Assembly: GCA_900540545.1 (NCBI GenBank)
Contig: UQGJ01000037.1
Coordinates: 1 to 23,931, forward strand
DNA from: an uncultured Eubacteriales bacterium
Lineage (GTDB): Bacteria > Bacillota > Clostridia > Oscillospirales > Oscillospiraceae
Direction: 5' to 3'
Length of the DNA: 23,931 bases
Within the stretch, counting starts at the first letter, position 1; each line of letters begins with the position of its first letter. The notes beneath the pieces were generated by a model. It saw nothing but the letters and a program-made list of their open reading frames with translations, was not told the DNA's origin and searched no databases. Position numbers and translations under genes: made by a program. This document shows, in pieces, positions 1-7,143 of this stretch.

Positions 1-306
1 CCCCAGCCCCCGGCGGTGGTCACGCCCGCGCCCACGCCACCCCCCGCCACGCCCGCGCCGACCCCGACGCCCACCCCCGGACACCACGGCGAGGGGTCCA
101 GCGCCCTGCTCACCGAGGACCAGCTGGAGGTCATCGTGCAGAATCTGGTGCCCGGCACCAAGCTCCACAAGGTGGAGCTTGACGACTCGGACTCCGCCCC
201 CTCGGGGTGGAAATACGAGGTCACCTTCAAGCACGGCCACGACAAATACGAGGCCGAGATCGACGCCTATACCGGCGAAGTTCTGGATTGGGATGCAGAC
301 GACTGA
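1..306 (+). CDS. PepSY-domain protein, C-terminal part (5' end outside window)
   Basis: The reading frame is open from base 1, so the gene starts upstream; the GTG at 16 lies inside a proline/threonine/alanine-rich linker and is unlikely to be the start. The visible 101 residues are a low-complexity PTP-type linker (about residues 1-30), a short His/Gly/Glu stretch, and one PepSY domain (about residues 36-101) with the typical YEVTF strand and the ending IDAYTGEVLDWDADD. PepSY domains occur in secreted or membrane-anchored proteins and are thought to bind or inhibit peptidases. The linker suggests the domain is held outside the membrane by an N-terminal part that is not visible here. The exact role is unknown. 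Confidence 0.8.
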   Translation, partial: PQPPAVVTPAPTPPPATPAPTPTPTPGHHGEGSSALLTEDQLEVIVQNLVPGTKLHKVELDDSDSAPSGWKYEVTFKHGHDKYEAEIDAYTGEVLDWDADD

Positions 307-326
307 ATCGGAGCGTCCCACCCCTG

Positions 327-355
327 CCTCCCCTATTCCGCAGGAATGGGGGAGG
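327..355 (+). other. Stem-loop related to the terminator at 405-441
   Basis: CCTCCCC-T-ATTCC, loop GCA, GGAAT-G-GGGGAGG. It has the same architecture as the next hairpin (seven pairs, one mismatch, five pairs, three-base loop) but no T-tract follows, so it is not a complete terminator. It may be a duplicated, decayed copy or an RNA-stabilising 3' hairpin of the PepSY gene. Confidence 0.6.
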
Positions 356-404
356 TGGCCGCCGCAGCGGCCGGAAGGGGCCGTCCTCCCCCGTCCCCCC
401 TCAA

Positions 405-441
405 GCTCCCCCATTTCTCTGAAATAGGGGAGCCTTTTTTT
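405..441 (+). terminator. Rho-independent terminator of the PepSY gene
   Basis: The stem is GCTCCCC (405-411) with GGGGAGC (427-433), continued past one mismatch by ATTTC/GAAAT with loop TCT, and followed by seven T (435-441). It separates the PepSY gene from the ECF-type gene. Confidence 0.9.
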
Positions 442-478
442 GCCCATCTGACCCGATAAATCTTTCAAAAATTGGACC

Positions 479-506
479 TTGCGATAAGTCCAGATTGTGA
501 TATGGT
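479..506 (+). promoter_or_regulatory. Candidate promoter of the ECF S-component-like gene
   Basis: TTGCGA (479-484), 16-bp spacer, extended -10 TGATATGGT (TATGGT at 501-506). An imperfect inverted repeat (TGGAC ... GTCCA, 473-493) overlaps the -35 and could be an operator. Predicted from sequence only. Confidence 0.45.
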
Positions 507-539
507 AGAGGGGAAGTCAGAAGGAACGAGGTGCTCTCC

Positions 540-1061
540 ATGAGACAGAACCAATCCCTCCACCGCCTGGTGGCCGCCGCCCTCTTCGCCGGGGCCATCA
601 CCGTCATGACCGCCTATATCCTCCACATCCCCCTCCCCACCGGGGGATACGTCCACCTGGGGGACGCGCTCATCTATCTGGCGGCCTGCCTGCTCCCCCT
701 GCCCTACGCGGCGGCGGCCGCAGCCATCGGCGCGGGGCTGGCCGACCTGCTCACCGCCCCCATGTGGGTGCTGCCCACCCTCCTCATCAAGGCCCTGGTG
801 GTCCTCCCCTTCACGGCGCGGCGCGACCGGCTGCTGTGCCCCCGGAACGCCCTGGCCGTGGTAGTCTCCGGCCTCCTCTCCCCCGCCCTGTACGCCCTGG
901 CCAACGTCATCATGACCGGCACCTGGGCGGCCTTCCTCCCCCAGTTCCTGGGCACCCTGGTCCAGGCGGTGGGCAGCGGCGCGGTCTTCCTCGTTTTGGC
1001 CCTGGCCCTGGACAAGGTGGGCCTGAAAAGCCGCCTGGCCCCCCAGCTCCACGGCGCGTGA
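540..1061 (+). CDS. ECF transporter S component-like membrane protein (TIGR04002-like)
   Basis: This 173-residue integral membrane protein has about five or six hydrophobic helices. The N-terminal pattern GGYVHLGDALIYLAA, followed by an Ala-rich helix and ADLLTAPMWVLPTLLIKALV, is the layout of substrate-binding S components of energy-coupling factor vitamin transporters, closest to the Firmicutes TIGR04002 group. S components work with a shared EcfA/A'/T module, which is not in this window; the substrate cannot be read from the sequence. ATG at 540 is chosen because GAGGTG lies 6 bases upstream; GTG at 531 with AAGGA is an alternative adding three residues. The gene has its own putative promoter and ends at a bidirectional terminator. 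Confidence 0.75.
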   Translation: MRQNQSLHRLVAAALFAGAITVMTAYILHIPLPTGGYVHLGDALIYLAACLLPLPYAAAAAAIGAGLADLLTAPMWVLPTLLIKALVVLPFTARRDRLLCPRNALAVVVSGLLSPALYALANVIMTGTWAAFLPQFLGTLVQAVGSGAVFLVLALALDKVGLKSRLAPQLHGA

Positions 1062-1070
1062 ACCAAAAAA

Positions 1071-1111
1071 GCCCCCACCCGCGTCCTGCCAGACGCGGGT
1101 GGGGGCTTTTT
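1071..1111. terminator. Bidirectional terminator between convergent genes
   Basis: A perfect 15-bp stem (1071-1085 with 1092-1106, loop CTGCCA) is flanked by AAAAAA on the left and TTTTT on the right. It can therefore end transcripts of the ECF-type gene (+) and of the five-gene xth operon (-). Confidence 0.93.
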
Positions 1112-1118
1112 GCGGGTT

Positions 1119-1883
1119 TTACAGCCAAACGGCCCAATCGCCATAGTCGAAGGTGCCGCTGCCGTGGTGGAGCCGGCCCTCCGCATCAAGCCGGAGGAAC
1201 TCGTCCCTCATGCGGGTCAAAATCTCAGGCTGAATGTCCAGGGTGTGGTGGGCCGGAAGCACCCGCTTGACCGGGAGGGCGGCCACCCGCTCCAGGGAGG
1301 CCAGATAGGCTTGGGGATCCGTGGAGGGGTAGTAGGCGAAGAGGGTGCCCTTATAGACCAGGTCGCCGGTGTAGAGCCAGCCCCGGTCCGGCTCCCAGAA
1401 GCACATATGCCCCGGCGAGTGGCCGGGGGTGTGCAGCACCTGGACGCTCCGGCCGCCCAGGTCAATGGCGTCCCCGTCCTGCAATATCCGGGTAGGGGCC
1501 CCCTGAAAAAACGCGTAGTCATTCACGTCATAGCCGTCCGGCAGGTCACAGCGGTCCACCACCATCTCCTTGATGGTCTCCATCGTCAGCGGGAAAGCCC
1601 CGTTCAGCCAGCCCAGCTCCAGCTCATGGGCGTAAAAGTCTGGGAAATAACGGTGCCCTCCGATGTGGTCCCAGTGGACGTGGGTGGCTACCGCCGTCAC
1701 CGGCAGGTCCGTCAGGGCCCGGACCGGCGCCTGAATATCGCAGATGCCCAGCCCCGTGTCGATGAGCAGGGCCCGCTCGCTCCCCTGGAGGAGGTAGCAG
1801 TGGGTCTCCTCCCAGTGCCGGTATTCGCTGAGGACGGTGGTGTCATCGGCCAGCCGGTCGACAGTAAACCAATCCTGCGTCAT
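1119..1883 (-). CDS. MBL-fold metallo-hydrolase
   Basis: A member of the metallo-beta-lactamase superfamily. From the ATG at 1883 the protein has 254 residues. The metal-binding signature THVHWDH (about residues 67-73) is followed by TPGHSPGH, TGD and PAHH, which supply the remaining His/Asp ligands of a two-metal site. The glyoxalase II-like branch hydrolyses thioesters or similar small esters; the substrate here is unknown. Start choice: the GTG at 1889 is only one base from GGAGG, whereas the ATG at 1883 has GGAGG (1891-1895) 7 bases upstream. It is the last gene of the minus-strand operon that begins with xth, 15 bases after the preceding stop, and is followed by a strong terminator. Confidence 0.85.
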   Translation of the reverse strand: MTQDWFTVDRLADDTTVLSEYRHWEETHCYLLQGSERALLIDTGLGICDIQAPVRALTDLPVTAVATHVHWDHIGGHRYFPDFYAHELELGWLNGAFPLTMETIKEMVVDRCDLPDGYDVNDYAFFQGAPTRILQDGDAIDLGGRSVQVLHTPGHSPGHMCFWEPDRGWLYTGDLVYKGTLFAYYPSTDPQAYLASLERVAALPVKRVLPAHHTLDIQPEILTRMRDEFLRLDAEGRLHHGSGTFDYGDWAVWL

Positions 1884-1898
1884 GTCCACGCCTCCGCA

Positions 1899-2402
1899 TC
1901 AATCGGAAGCGGATACCCGCCTGGCCCGGATGTCCGCATTGATATGCCATGTGCCGTCCTCCTGGACGGTCACGTTTTGCCAATGGAAGGCATCGTCCCC
2001 GATTTCGACAAAGACCCATTTCCGGCTGGGGTCCTCCAGGTTCGTCAGGACGACCATGCCGTTCTCTTTTCTGGCCTCCAGCCGCATGATCCGCCCCGTG
2101 TAGCCATAGGCCACGTCCCAGGCGTGGGTGTCCGGATTGTAGATGCGGAGCGACGTGCCGTACTCCGTGAGGGGGTGCGGGCGCTCCGTCCTGGTGTCCC
2201 GGGAGGGCAGAATGATGACATCCTGGATGGCCATCCCCTCCAGCACCCACGCGAAATGCCATTCCCCTTTGACCGAACAGGCCAGGTTGCAGTCCGTGTA
2301 GTCCAGGTCCCAGCTCCCGACCAATTTCCCAAAATAATCGTATTCCTCAGGCAGCTCCGCGCCCCTGCCCTTGCTGGTCAAGCTCTCCATAAAGCGGTCC
2401 AT
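1899..2402 (-). CDS. Conserved hypothetical protein, nitrobindin/DUF1579-like calycin fold suspected
   Basis: A 167-residue soluble protein with no signal peptide or membrane segment. LVGSWDLDY near residue 28, then EWHFAWVLEGMAIQDV, then alternating strand-rich stretches (TSLRIYNPDTHAWDV, WHINADIRARRV) resemble small beta-barrel calycin or DUF1579-type proteins, which bind a hydrophobic ligand or haem in some relatives. No catalytic motif is evident. GGAGG (2411-2415) lies 8 bases from the ATG. It is the fourth gene of the xth operon, between the SseB-family gene and the MBL hydrolase. The fold assignment is inference from strand pattern and family memory. Confidence 0.6.
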   Translation of the reverse strand: MDRFMESLTSKGRGAELPEEYDYFGKLVGSWDLDYTDCNLACSVKGEWHFAWVLEGMAIQDVIILPSRDTRTERPHPLTEYGTSLRIYNPDTHAWDVAYGYTGRIMRLEARKENGMVVLTNLEDPSRKWVFVEIGDDAFHWQNVTVQEDGTWHINADIRARRVSASD

Positions 2403-2450
2403 TGGCGAATCCTCCTCATTCTGTCTCTGACGCCTTCCCGTGTTTACGGG

Positions 2451-3272
2451 TCAGCGAAAAAAGAGCCCGTGCTTCCTCTGGTAAAAAGGCTCCTTGCCCC
2501 GGGCCGCGTCGGCGCCAAAGGCGTCCGCATAGGGGATCAGGTCGATATACATCCCGCTCAGGTAGGGGCGGGCCGTCTCTCCGATCCCGTTGAACACATC
2601 GCCGCGGTCTCCCTGAAAGTCGGCCACGATCAGGAAGCTGACCTCCCCGTCCCGCTCCATCAGCCGCAGCCACAGCCGTTTGATACGCTTGTCCTGCGCG
2701 GCGTGGGCCTTGACGGCCTCCACCATAGCGGTGGGGTAATCCCGCGGGTCCCCCAGCTGGACCACAGTCCTCTTCTGCACCGTATGTTCCGTATGTCCTG
2801 AGGCCCTGAGTTCCTTTTGATTGCGCAGATGCTCCAGATAGGCCCGGTCCAGCATCAGGTTGTGGCTGAAGGGGTCGATGACGATGCCGTCCGCGCCGCC
2901 GTCCCTCAGGACCATGGCGGCATAGTCGTCGAAGCGGAGCAGCAGGGTTTTAGGCGGCGCGCCGCGCACGGCCTCCCACTTTCCCAGCTCCTCCCAGTCG
3001 ATAAAAGCCGGGTAAAACTGGCGGCCGTCCTGGGTGGTGAGCATGGGAAAGCCCATCGTCGTGTCCCGCTGGAACACAGCTTTGCCGTCCCCTTGGCTCT
3101 CCGGCTCCTCCGAGAGCTGGATCACCGACAGGAAACAGGCGTTCAGGGCGATCTCCTCCAAAAGCCGGTTCATCAGCTGCCGGCGCTCCTCCTCACTCTG
3201 ACCACCCTCCAACTGCCGGAACAGCTCCTTCAGTTCCGGGTTTTCCAGCGGCTGATTGACGTCAACATCCAT
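2451..3272 (-). CDS. SseB-family protein (N- and C-terminal SseB domains)
   Basis: A 273-residue cytoplasmic protein. An N-terminal helical stretch (1-45) leads into an SseB N-terminal domain (about 46-150: FLSVIQLSEE, GFPMLTTQDGRQFYPAF, GIVIDPFSHNLML). It is joined to an SseB C-terminal domain (about 168-262: VQLGDPRDYPTAMVEAVKAH, YLSGMYIDLIPYADAFG). SseB was named for enhanced serine sensitivity in E. coli; the biochemical role of the family is not established. GGAGG is 6 bases before the ATG. It is the third gene of the operon, 14 bases after the DUF3795 gene. Full-length, with no sign of damage. Confidence 0.85.
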   Translation of the reverse strand: MDVDVNQPLENPELKELFRQLEGGQSEEERRQLMNRLLEEIALNACFLSVIQLSEEPESQGDGKAVFQRDTTMGFPMLTTQDGRQFYPAFIDWEELGKWEAVRGAPPKTLLLRFDDYAAMVLRDGGADGIVIDPFSHNLMLDRAYLEHLRNQKELRASGHTEHTVQKRTVVQLGDPRDYPTAMVEAVKAHAAQDKRIKRLWLRLMERDGEVSFLIVADFQGDRGDVFNGIGETARPYLSGMYIDLIPYADAFGADAARGKEPFYQRKHGLFFR

Positions 3273-3286
3273 GATGATCCTCCCAT

Positions 3287-3847
3287 TTATCCCTTTTTTC
3301 CGGGTTTCCGGGTCAGCTTCAGGGAACGGCCCCGGGCCTCGGCCATGGCCTGAAAGAGGGCCGCCGCCTTGGCGCCCCGCGTTTTGGGGTCCAGGTCCAG
3401 GGGGGCCTGGGCGGCGATTTGGTCCATCACCGCCCGCACGTCGGCCAGGTCCAGAACGTTCACCGCCGTGCAGAAAAAGCTCTTCCGCCTGCCGTCGTTG
3501 TAGTGGGCCAGCAGGTAGCCCAGCCGCTCCACCTTCTCGTCCAGCTCCGCCCGGTACGCCTCCGGCCCCAGCTCCACGGCATGGCGGATGTCCGCCGCCC
3601 GGTCCCTGTGGGCCAGGAAGCCGTCGTACTCGTCGAAGCCGTCATACTCCTTGCAGGGGTATTCGGGGCACTGGAAGCAGTATTCCAGGCCGCCGTGGGC
3701 CAGACTGCACCGGGCGATGGAGCAGGACTGGTTCCCCTCCCCGCCGCCGCAGCCGGGGCAGCCGTCCGGCATGTGGTGGATGGGGCACAGGCCGCACTTC
3801 AGGCCGCACAGGGAGAACAGGGGATAGGGCCGCTGAAAGCCTTTCAT
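3287..3847 (-). CDS. DUF3795-domain cysteine-rich protein
   Basis: 186 residues. The N-terminal third carries many cysteines in the DUF3795 pattern: LCGLKCGLCPIH, GCPGCGG, CSIARCSLAHGG, YCFQCPEYPC. This looks like a metal- or iron-sulfur-binding module. The remainder is an alpha-helical region ending in a basic tail. The function is unknown; members are common in anaerobic Clostridia. The SD GGAGG (3855-3859) sits at the xth stop codon, 7 bases before the ATG, so translation probably follows xth directly. Second gene of the operon. Confidence 0.8.
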   Translation of the reverse strand: MKGFQRPYPLFSLCGLKCGLCPIHHMPDGCPGCGGGEGNQSCSIARCSLAHGGLEYCFQCPEYPCKEYDGFDEYDGFLAHRDRAADIRHAVELGPEAYRAELDEKVERLGYLLAHYNDGRRKSFFCTAVNVLDLADVRAVMDQIAAQAPLDLDPKTRGAKAAALFQAMAEARGRSLKLTRKPGKKG

Positions 3848-3859
3848 GGCGACTCCTCC

Positions 3860-4612
3860 TCAGTTCAATTCCAGCAGGACCGGGCAGTGGTCGCTGCCGT
3901 GGATGTCGCTCAAGATCTCCGCCCGGGCGATGCGCTCCCGCAGGCGGTCGGAGACCAGGAAATAGTCGATGCGCCAGCCCGCGTTGTTCTCCCGGGCGTG
4001 GAAGCGGTAGCTCCACCAGGAATAGGCCCCCGCCAGGTCGGGGTACAGGGCGCGGAAGGTGTCAGTGAACCCGGCGGCAAGCAGCTCGGTGAACTTGGCC
4101 CGCTCCTGGTCGGAGAAGCCCGCGTTGCCCCGGTTGGGTCCGGGGTTTTTCAGGTCGATCTCCTGGTGGGCCACGTTCAGGTCCCCGCAGACCACCACCG
4201 GCTTCTTGGCGTCCAGGGACAGGAGGTAGGCCCGGAAGGCGTCCTCCCAGGACATCCGGTAGTCGATGCGGGCCAGCCCGTCCTGGGCGTTGGGGGTGTA
4301 GACCGTCACCAGGTAGAAGTCCTCAAATTCCAGGGTGATGGAGCGGCCCTCCCCCACGTGGAGGGGGTCGCCGATGTCGTAGGACACGCCCAACGGCTCC
4401 CGGCGGGAGAAAATGGCGGTGCCGGAGTAGCCCTTTTTCTCGGCGCTGTTCCAGTATTCCCGGTAGCCCGGCAGATCCACATCAGCCTGTCCGGGCTGCA
4501 TCTTGGTCTCCTGGAGACAGATGCAGTCGGCGTCCAGGGCGGTGACGGATTCCAAAAATCCCTTCTTCATACAGGCCCGCAGGCCGTTGACATTCCAGGA
4601 TACAAATTTCAT
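3860..4612 (-). CDS. xth: Exodeoxyribonuclease III (AP endonuclease)
   Basis: A 250-residue member of the ExoIII/APE1 family, which cuts the backbone at abasic sites in base-excision repair. Family motifs are in order: MKFVSWNVNGLRAC at the start, LQETKM (metal-binding Glu), VYTPNA, DYRMSWED, CGDLNVAH (catalytic Asp/Asn), GRID-type WRIDYFLVS, and the terminal SDHCPVLLEL with the catalytic Asp-His. Start: the ATG at 4612 with AAAGGAGG 8 bases upstream gives the usual N terminus; a longer frame to 4639 only adds a non-family extension. It heads a five-gene operon and is divergent from alkC, another alkylation/base-excision repair gene. Confidence 0.96.
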   Translation of the reverse strand: MKFVSWNVNGLRACMKKGFLESVTALDADCICLQETKMQPGQADVDLPGYREYWNSAEKKGYSGTAIFSRREPLGVSYDIGDPLHVGEGRSITLEFEDFYLVTVYTPNAQDGLARIDYRMSWEDAFRAYLLSLDAKKPVVVCGDLNVAHQEIDLKNPGPNRGNAGFSDQERAKFTELLAAGFTDTFRALYPDLAGAYSWWSYRFHARENNAGWRIDYFLVSDRLRERIARAEILSDIHGSDHCPVLLELN

Positions 4613-4659
4613 GGGTGGTCCCTCCTTTGTGTGGGGCACGGCAAGCCCACATGCGCGAA

Positions 4660-4683
4660 AATAGCCGCGTTGCGGCTATTATA
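4660..4683 (-). promoter_or_regulatory. xth operon -10 box overlapping a 21-bp palindrome
   Basis: On the minus strand a consensus TATAAT (4683-4678) overlaps an inverted repeat, AATAGCCGC / loop of three / GCGGCTATT (4660-4680), that would cover the transcription start. There is no good -35 at 17 bp. The arrangement fits an operator, or a 5' RNA hairpin of the xth transcript. Confidence 0.5.
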
Positions 4684-4722
4684 CAGGATTGTCAGGCGTT
4701 TGGGAAGTCCATTCGCCGTTGT

Positions 4723-4751
4723 TTGACATTTCCGCACGACGATATTAGAAT
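4723..4751 (+). promoter_or_regulatory. alkC promoter
   Basis: Consensus TTGACA (4723-4728), 17-bp spacer, TAGAAT (4746-4751), a strong sigma-A type promoter about 60 bases before the start codon. It lies about 40 bp from the divergent xth -10 box. Confidence 0.75.
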
Positions 4752-4818
4752 GGGAAAAATTATGTTATGTTTGTCCGGTTTCGGCGGCGAGAGGCGCAAA
4801 ATAAGAGGAGAGAGCAAA

Positions 4819-5925
4819 ATGTCCGAATTGATGAAAGACAAATATTATAATCACCATTCCATCCATGAATTGGCTATACGTATCAAGACTGTATATCCTC
4901 CGTTTCAGGATAGTAATTTTGTAAGCGACATTATGGATGAAACTTGGGATGCGCGAACGTTGAAAGGCCGTATGCGGCAAATTACCATCAATTTAGGACA
5001 CTATTTGCCTTCTGATTATGAACGGGCACTTGCCATCCTTGATCTGGTTGTTGCGGGTTATCCAGCGGGCTTCCATAACAATGCATTGATTTACTTCCCG
5101 GATTTTGTTGAAGTCTATGGGCAGGGTGAACGCTATTGGGATTTGTCCATCGCCGCATTGGAGCGGTATACCCAATACTCGACCGCTGAGTTTGCCGTGA
5201 GGCCGTTTATTATCAGCCATGAAGATCGTATGATGGCACAGATGTCCGTATGGGCGGGGCATGACAATGAACATGTCCGGCGGCTTGCCAGTGAGGGCTG
5301 CCGTCCTGCATTGCCATGGGGACAAGCACTGACCAGATTTAAAAAAGACCCGTCATTGGTGCTTGGCATTTTAGATCGGCTGAAAGAAGATCCATCTCTG
5401 TATGTCCGCAAGAGCGTGGCCAATAATTTGAACGATATTTCCAAAACACATCCCGACCTTGTTGCACAAATTGCAGCGGATTGGTATGGAAAAAACGAGT
5501 ATACTGATTGGATTGTAAAACACGGATGTAGAACACTTCTAAAAAAGGGCAACAGGGATGTGCTGGGTATCTTCGGAGTCTCAGATGCCAGTTGTGTGGA
5601 CGTTTACGACTTCACATTGGAAACTACGTCCGTTTTCATCGGGCAGGATATGATTTTTTCCTTTAAAGTCAGGGCTAACAAAGCAACCAAGGTGCGGTTG
5701 GAGTATGGCATCCATTATATCAAAGCCAATGGTGGGCAAACCCGAAAAATATTTCAAATATCCGAAACTTCATTGATCGCAAACCAAGAAAAGTCTTTTA
5801 GAAAAACTCATTCCTTTGCAGATTTAAGTTCAAGAAAACATCACCCTGGAATCCACTCCCTTGTACTCATCGTCAATGGCGTTGAACAAATTCAACTGGA
5901 TTTTGAAGTACTGGTCGCTAAATAG
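4819..5925 (+). CDS. alkC: AlkC-type DNA alkylation repair glycosylase (HEAT-like repeats)
   Basis: 368 residues. The helical HEAT-like body covers about residues 1-260, with the characteristic run TAEFAVRPFI, WAGHDNEHVRRLASEG, RPALPWG, LYVRKSVANNLNDISK and WIVKHGCRTLLKKG. A beta-rich domain (about 265-368) resembles the Ig-like domain of AlkC. This superfamily (AlkC/AlkD) removes alkylated bases such as 3-methyladenine. The start is ATG at 4819, with AGGAG 8 bases upstream; upstream in-frame codons lack an SD and family sequence. Base composition is clearly different from its neighbours (AT-rich, many AAA, ATT and TTT codons against strong G/C-ending codons elsewhere), which suggests recent transfer. 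A near-consensus promoter precedes it. Confidence 0.88.
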   Translation: MSELMKDKYYNHHSIHELAIRIKTVYPPFQDSNFVSDIMDETWDARTLKGRMRQITINLGHYLPSDYERALAILDLVVAGYPAGFHNNALIYFPDFVEVYGQGERYWDLSIAALERYTQYSTAEFAVRPFIISHEDRMMAQMSVWAGHDNEHVRRLASEGCRPALPWGQALTRFKKDPSLVLGILDRLKEDPSLYVRKSVANNLNDISKTHPDLVAQIAADWYGKNEYTDWIVKHGCRTLLKKGNRDVLGIFGVSDASCVDVYDFTLETTSVFIGQDMIFSFKVRANKATKVRLEYGIHYIKANGGQTRKIFQISETSLIANQEKSFRKTHSFADLSSRKHHPGIHSLVLIVNGVEQIQLDFEVLVAK

Positions 5926-5926
5926 C

Positions 5927-5990
5927 CTCCTTTTGATACTTTAGCCGCGACTGATTAGGCTCGCCTCCTATCTTAGCAAAAGGAGTTTTT
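5927..5990 (+). terminator. Possible long-loop terminator after alkC
   Basis: CTCCTTTTG (5927-5935) pairs with CAAAAGGAG (5977-5985), followed by TTTTT (5986-5990). The loop is long but holds a short AGCC/GGCT pair. It is weaker than the next hairpin. Confidence 0.35.
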
Positions 5991-6056
5991 ACTTCACACT
6001 CTCCGCTAAATTTTTTACGGGACTCCCCGGCATAGTCGGAGCGTTCCAATTGCAAT

Positions 6057-6090
6057 AAAAAAGCCGCGCTCATTCGAGCGCGGCTTTTTT
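6057..6090. terminator. Bidirectional terminator overlapping the flippase-like gene end
   Basis: GCCGCGCTC (6063-6071), loop ATTC, GAGCGCGGC (6076-6084), flanked by AAAAAA and TTTTTT. The last codons and the TGA stop (6072-6070) of the minus-strand UPF0104 gene lie inside this hairpin. It also terminates alkC from the other side. Confidence 0.92.
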
Positions 6091-7143
6091 GACGGCCACA
6101 GGGAATACCTTGGCGGGCTTCGACACGGGGGCGCGGTTTCGGTGCTTCAGGTGCATGCCCACGGTGACGCCGGCGCTGATGAGCAGGAAGCTGTAAAAGC
6201 TGATGCCCCGGCTGACCAGGACGGCGGGGGCCACCAGCCCGGAACCGAAGAACAGGCCGAAGGCCCGGAGGGCCACGCCCTCGGAGGCCCCCACGGCGCC
6301 GGGGAGGGGCAGGGAGCCCACGGCCAGATTCACCAGGGCCTGGGCGCCCACCAACTGGAAGAGGGTGGCCCCCTGAAGGCCGAAGCCCAGGTAGACCACG
6401 AAGGGCACCGCGTACAGGGCGGTGAGCTGGAGGAAGGTGATGGCCAGCAGGGCGGGCATGAGCTTCAGGTTGGCCCGAATACAGGCCGCGCCCTGGCGGT
6501 ACTCCGCCATCTGGGCGTCCAGCTTGGCCCGCAGCTCCGCCTCCCGGCGGACGATGTGCAGCTTCACCAGCACATCCAGTAGGCCGCCCATCATCTTTTT
6601 GGCCGCGTTGGGCAGGAACATCATGCACAGCATGCCCGCCGTCAGGACCACCATGACGATGCCGCCGAAGGCCAGCAGGGCCCCCAGGCCCGCGCCCATG
6701 TCCCGGCGGATGCCGGGGAGAGCGAAGAAGGCGGCCACGGCGTACAGGAGGGTGACCACCTGATAGCACACGGCGATGAGCATCATGTTGAGGGAGCCGT
6801 GGGCGGCGGGGATGCCGTCCTTGGACATATAGTAGATTTGGGCGGGCTGTCCGCCGGTGGAGGAGGGGGTGATGGAGCTGACGTAGAAGCCGGTGAAGGA
6901 GTAGCCCAGGCACTGGCGGTACTGGACCCTGTGGCCCAGGCGGCCCAAAATCAGCTTGGAGCACAGGGCCTCGCAGCCCACGAACACGAACATGAAGCCC
7001 AGGCCCAGCAGCACGAAGCCGGGCCTGATCTGGGACAGGACCTGGACCAGGCTGGACAGGGGCTGCTGGCGCAGGAGGTACCAGCCGGTGAACACCATGA
7101 CGGCGGCGATGAGGACGAGGCCCCAGTTGCTTTTCTTATTCAT
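6070..7143 (-). CDS. UPF0104 / lysylphosphatidylglycerol synthase TM-region family membrane protein (flippase-like)
   Basis: A 357-residue polytopic membrane protein with about seven or eight hydrophobic segments. The family pattern is visible: YRQCLGYSFTGFYVSSITPSS-TGGQPAQIYYMSKDGIP, and the C-terminal NLAVGSLPLPGAVGASEGVAL. This fold is shared with the MprF flippase domain and with AglD; members are thought to move lipid-linked or charged lipids. The start ATG at 7143 overlaps the upstream glycosyltransferase stop by one base (TGATG), so the two are translationally coupled; a longer frame to 7293 only reads an overlapping frame of that gene. Context suggests a role with the glycolipid made by the upstream gene. 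Its stop codon lies inside the terminator hairpin. Confidence 0.85.
   Translation of the reverse strand: MNKKSNWGLVLIAAVMVFTGWYLLRQQPLSSLVQVLSQIRPGFVLLGLGFMFVFVGCEALCSKLILGRLGHRVQYRQCLGYSFTGFYVSSITPSSTGGQPAQIYYMSKDGIPAAHGSLNMMLIAVCYQVVTLLYAVAAFFALPGIRRDMGAGLGALLAFGGIVMVVLTAGMLCMMFLPNAAKKMMGGLLDVLVKLHIVRREAELRAKLDAQMAEYRQGAACIRANLKLMPALLAITFLQLTALYAVPFVVYLGFGLQGATLFQLVGAQALVNLAVGSLPLPGAVGASEGVALRAFGLFFGSGLVAPAVLVSRGISFYSFLLISAGVTVGMHLKHRNRAPVSKPAKVFPVAVKKAALE

Noticed and set aside
4615..4818. N-terminal extension of alkC to 4615
   Set aside because: It would read through the promoter and palindrome, has no SD, and the added residues do not resemble the family.
4640..4818. LexA/SOS box for xth or alkC
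   Set aside because: No CGAAC-N4-GTTCG-like site is present; the palindrome AATAGCCGC/GCGGCTATT is different.
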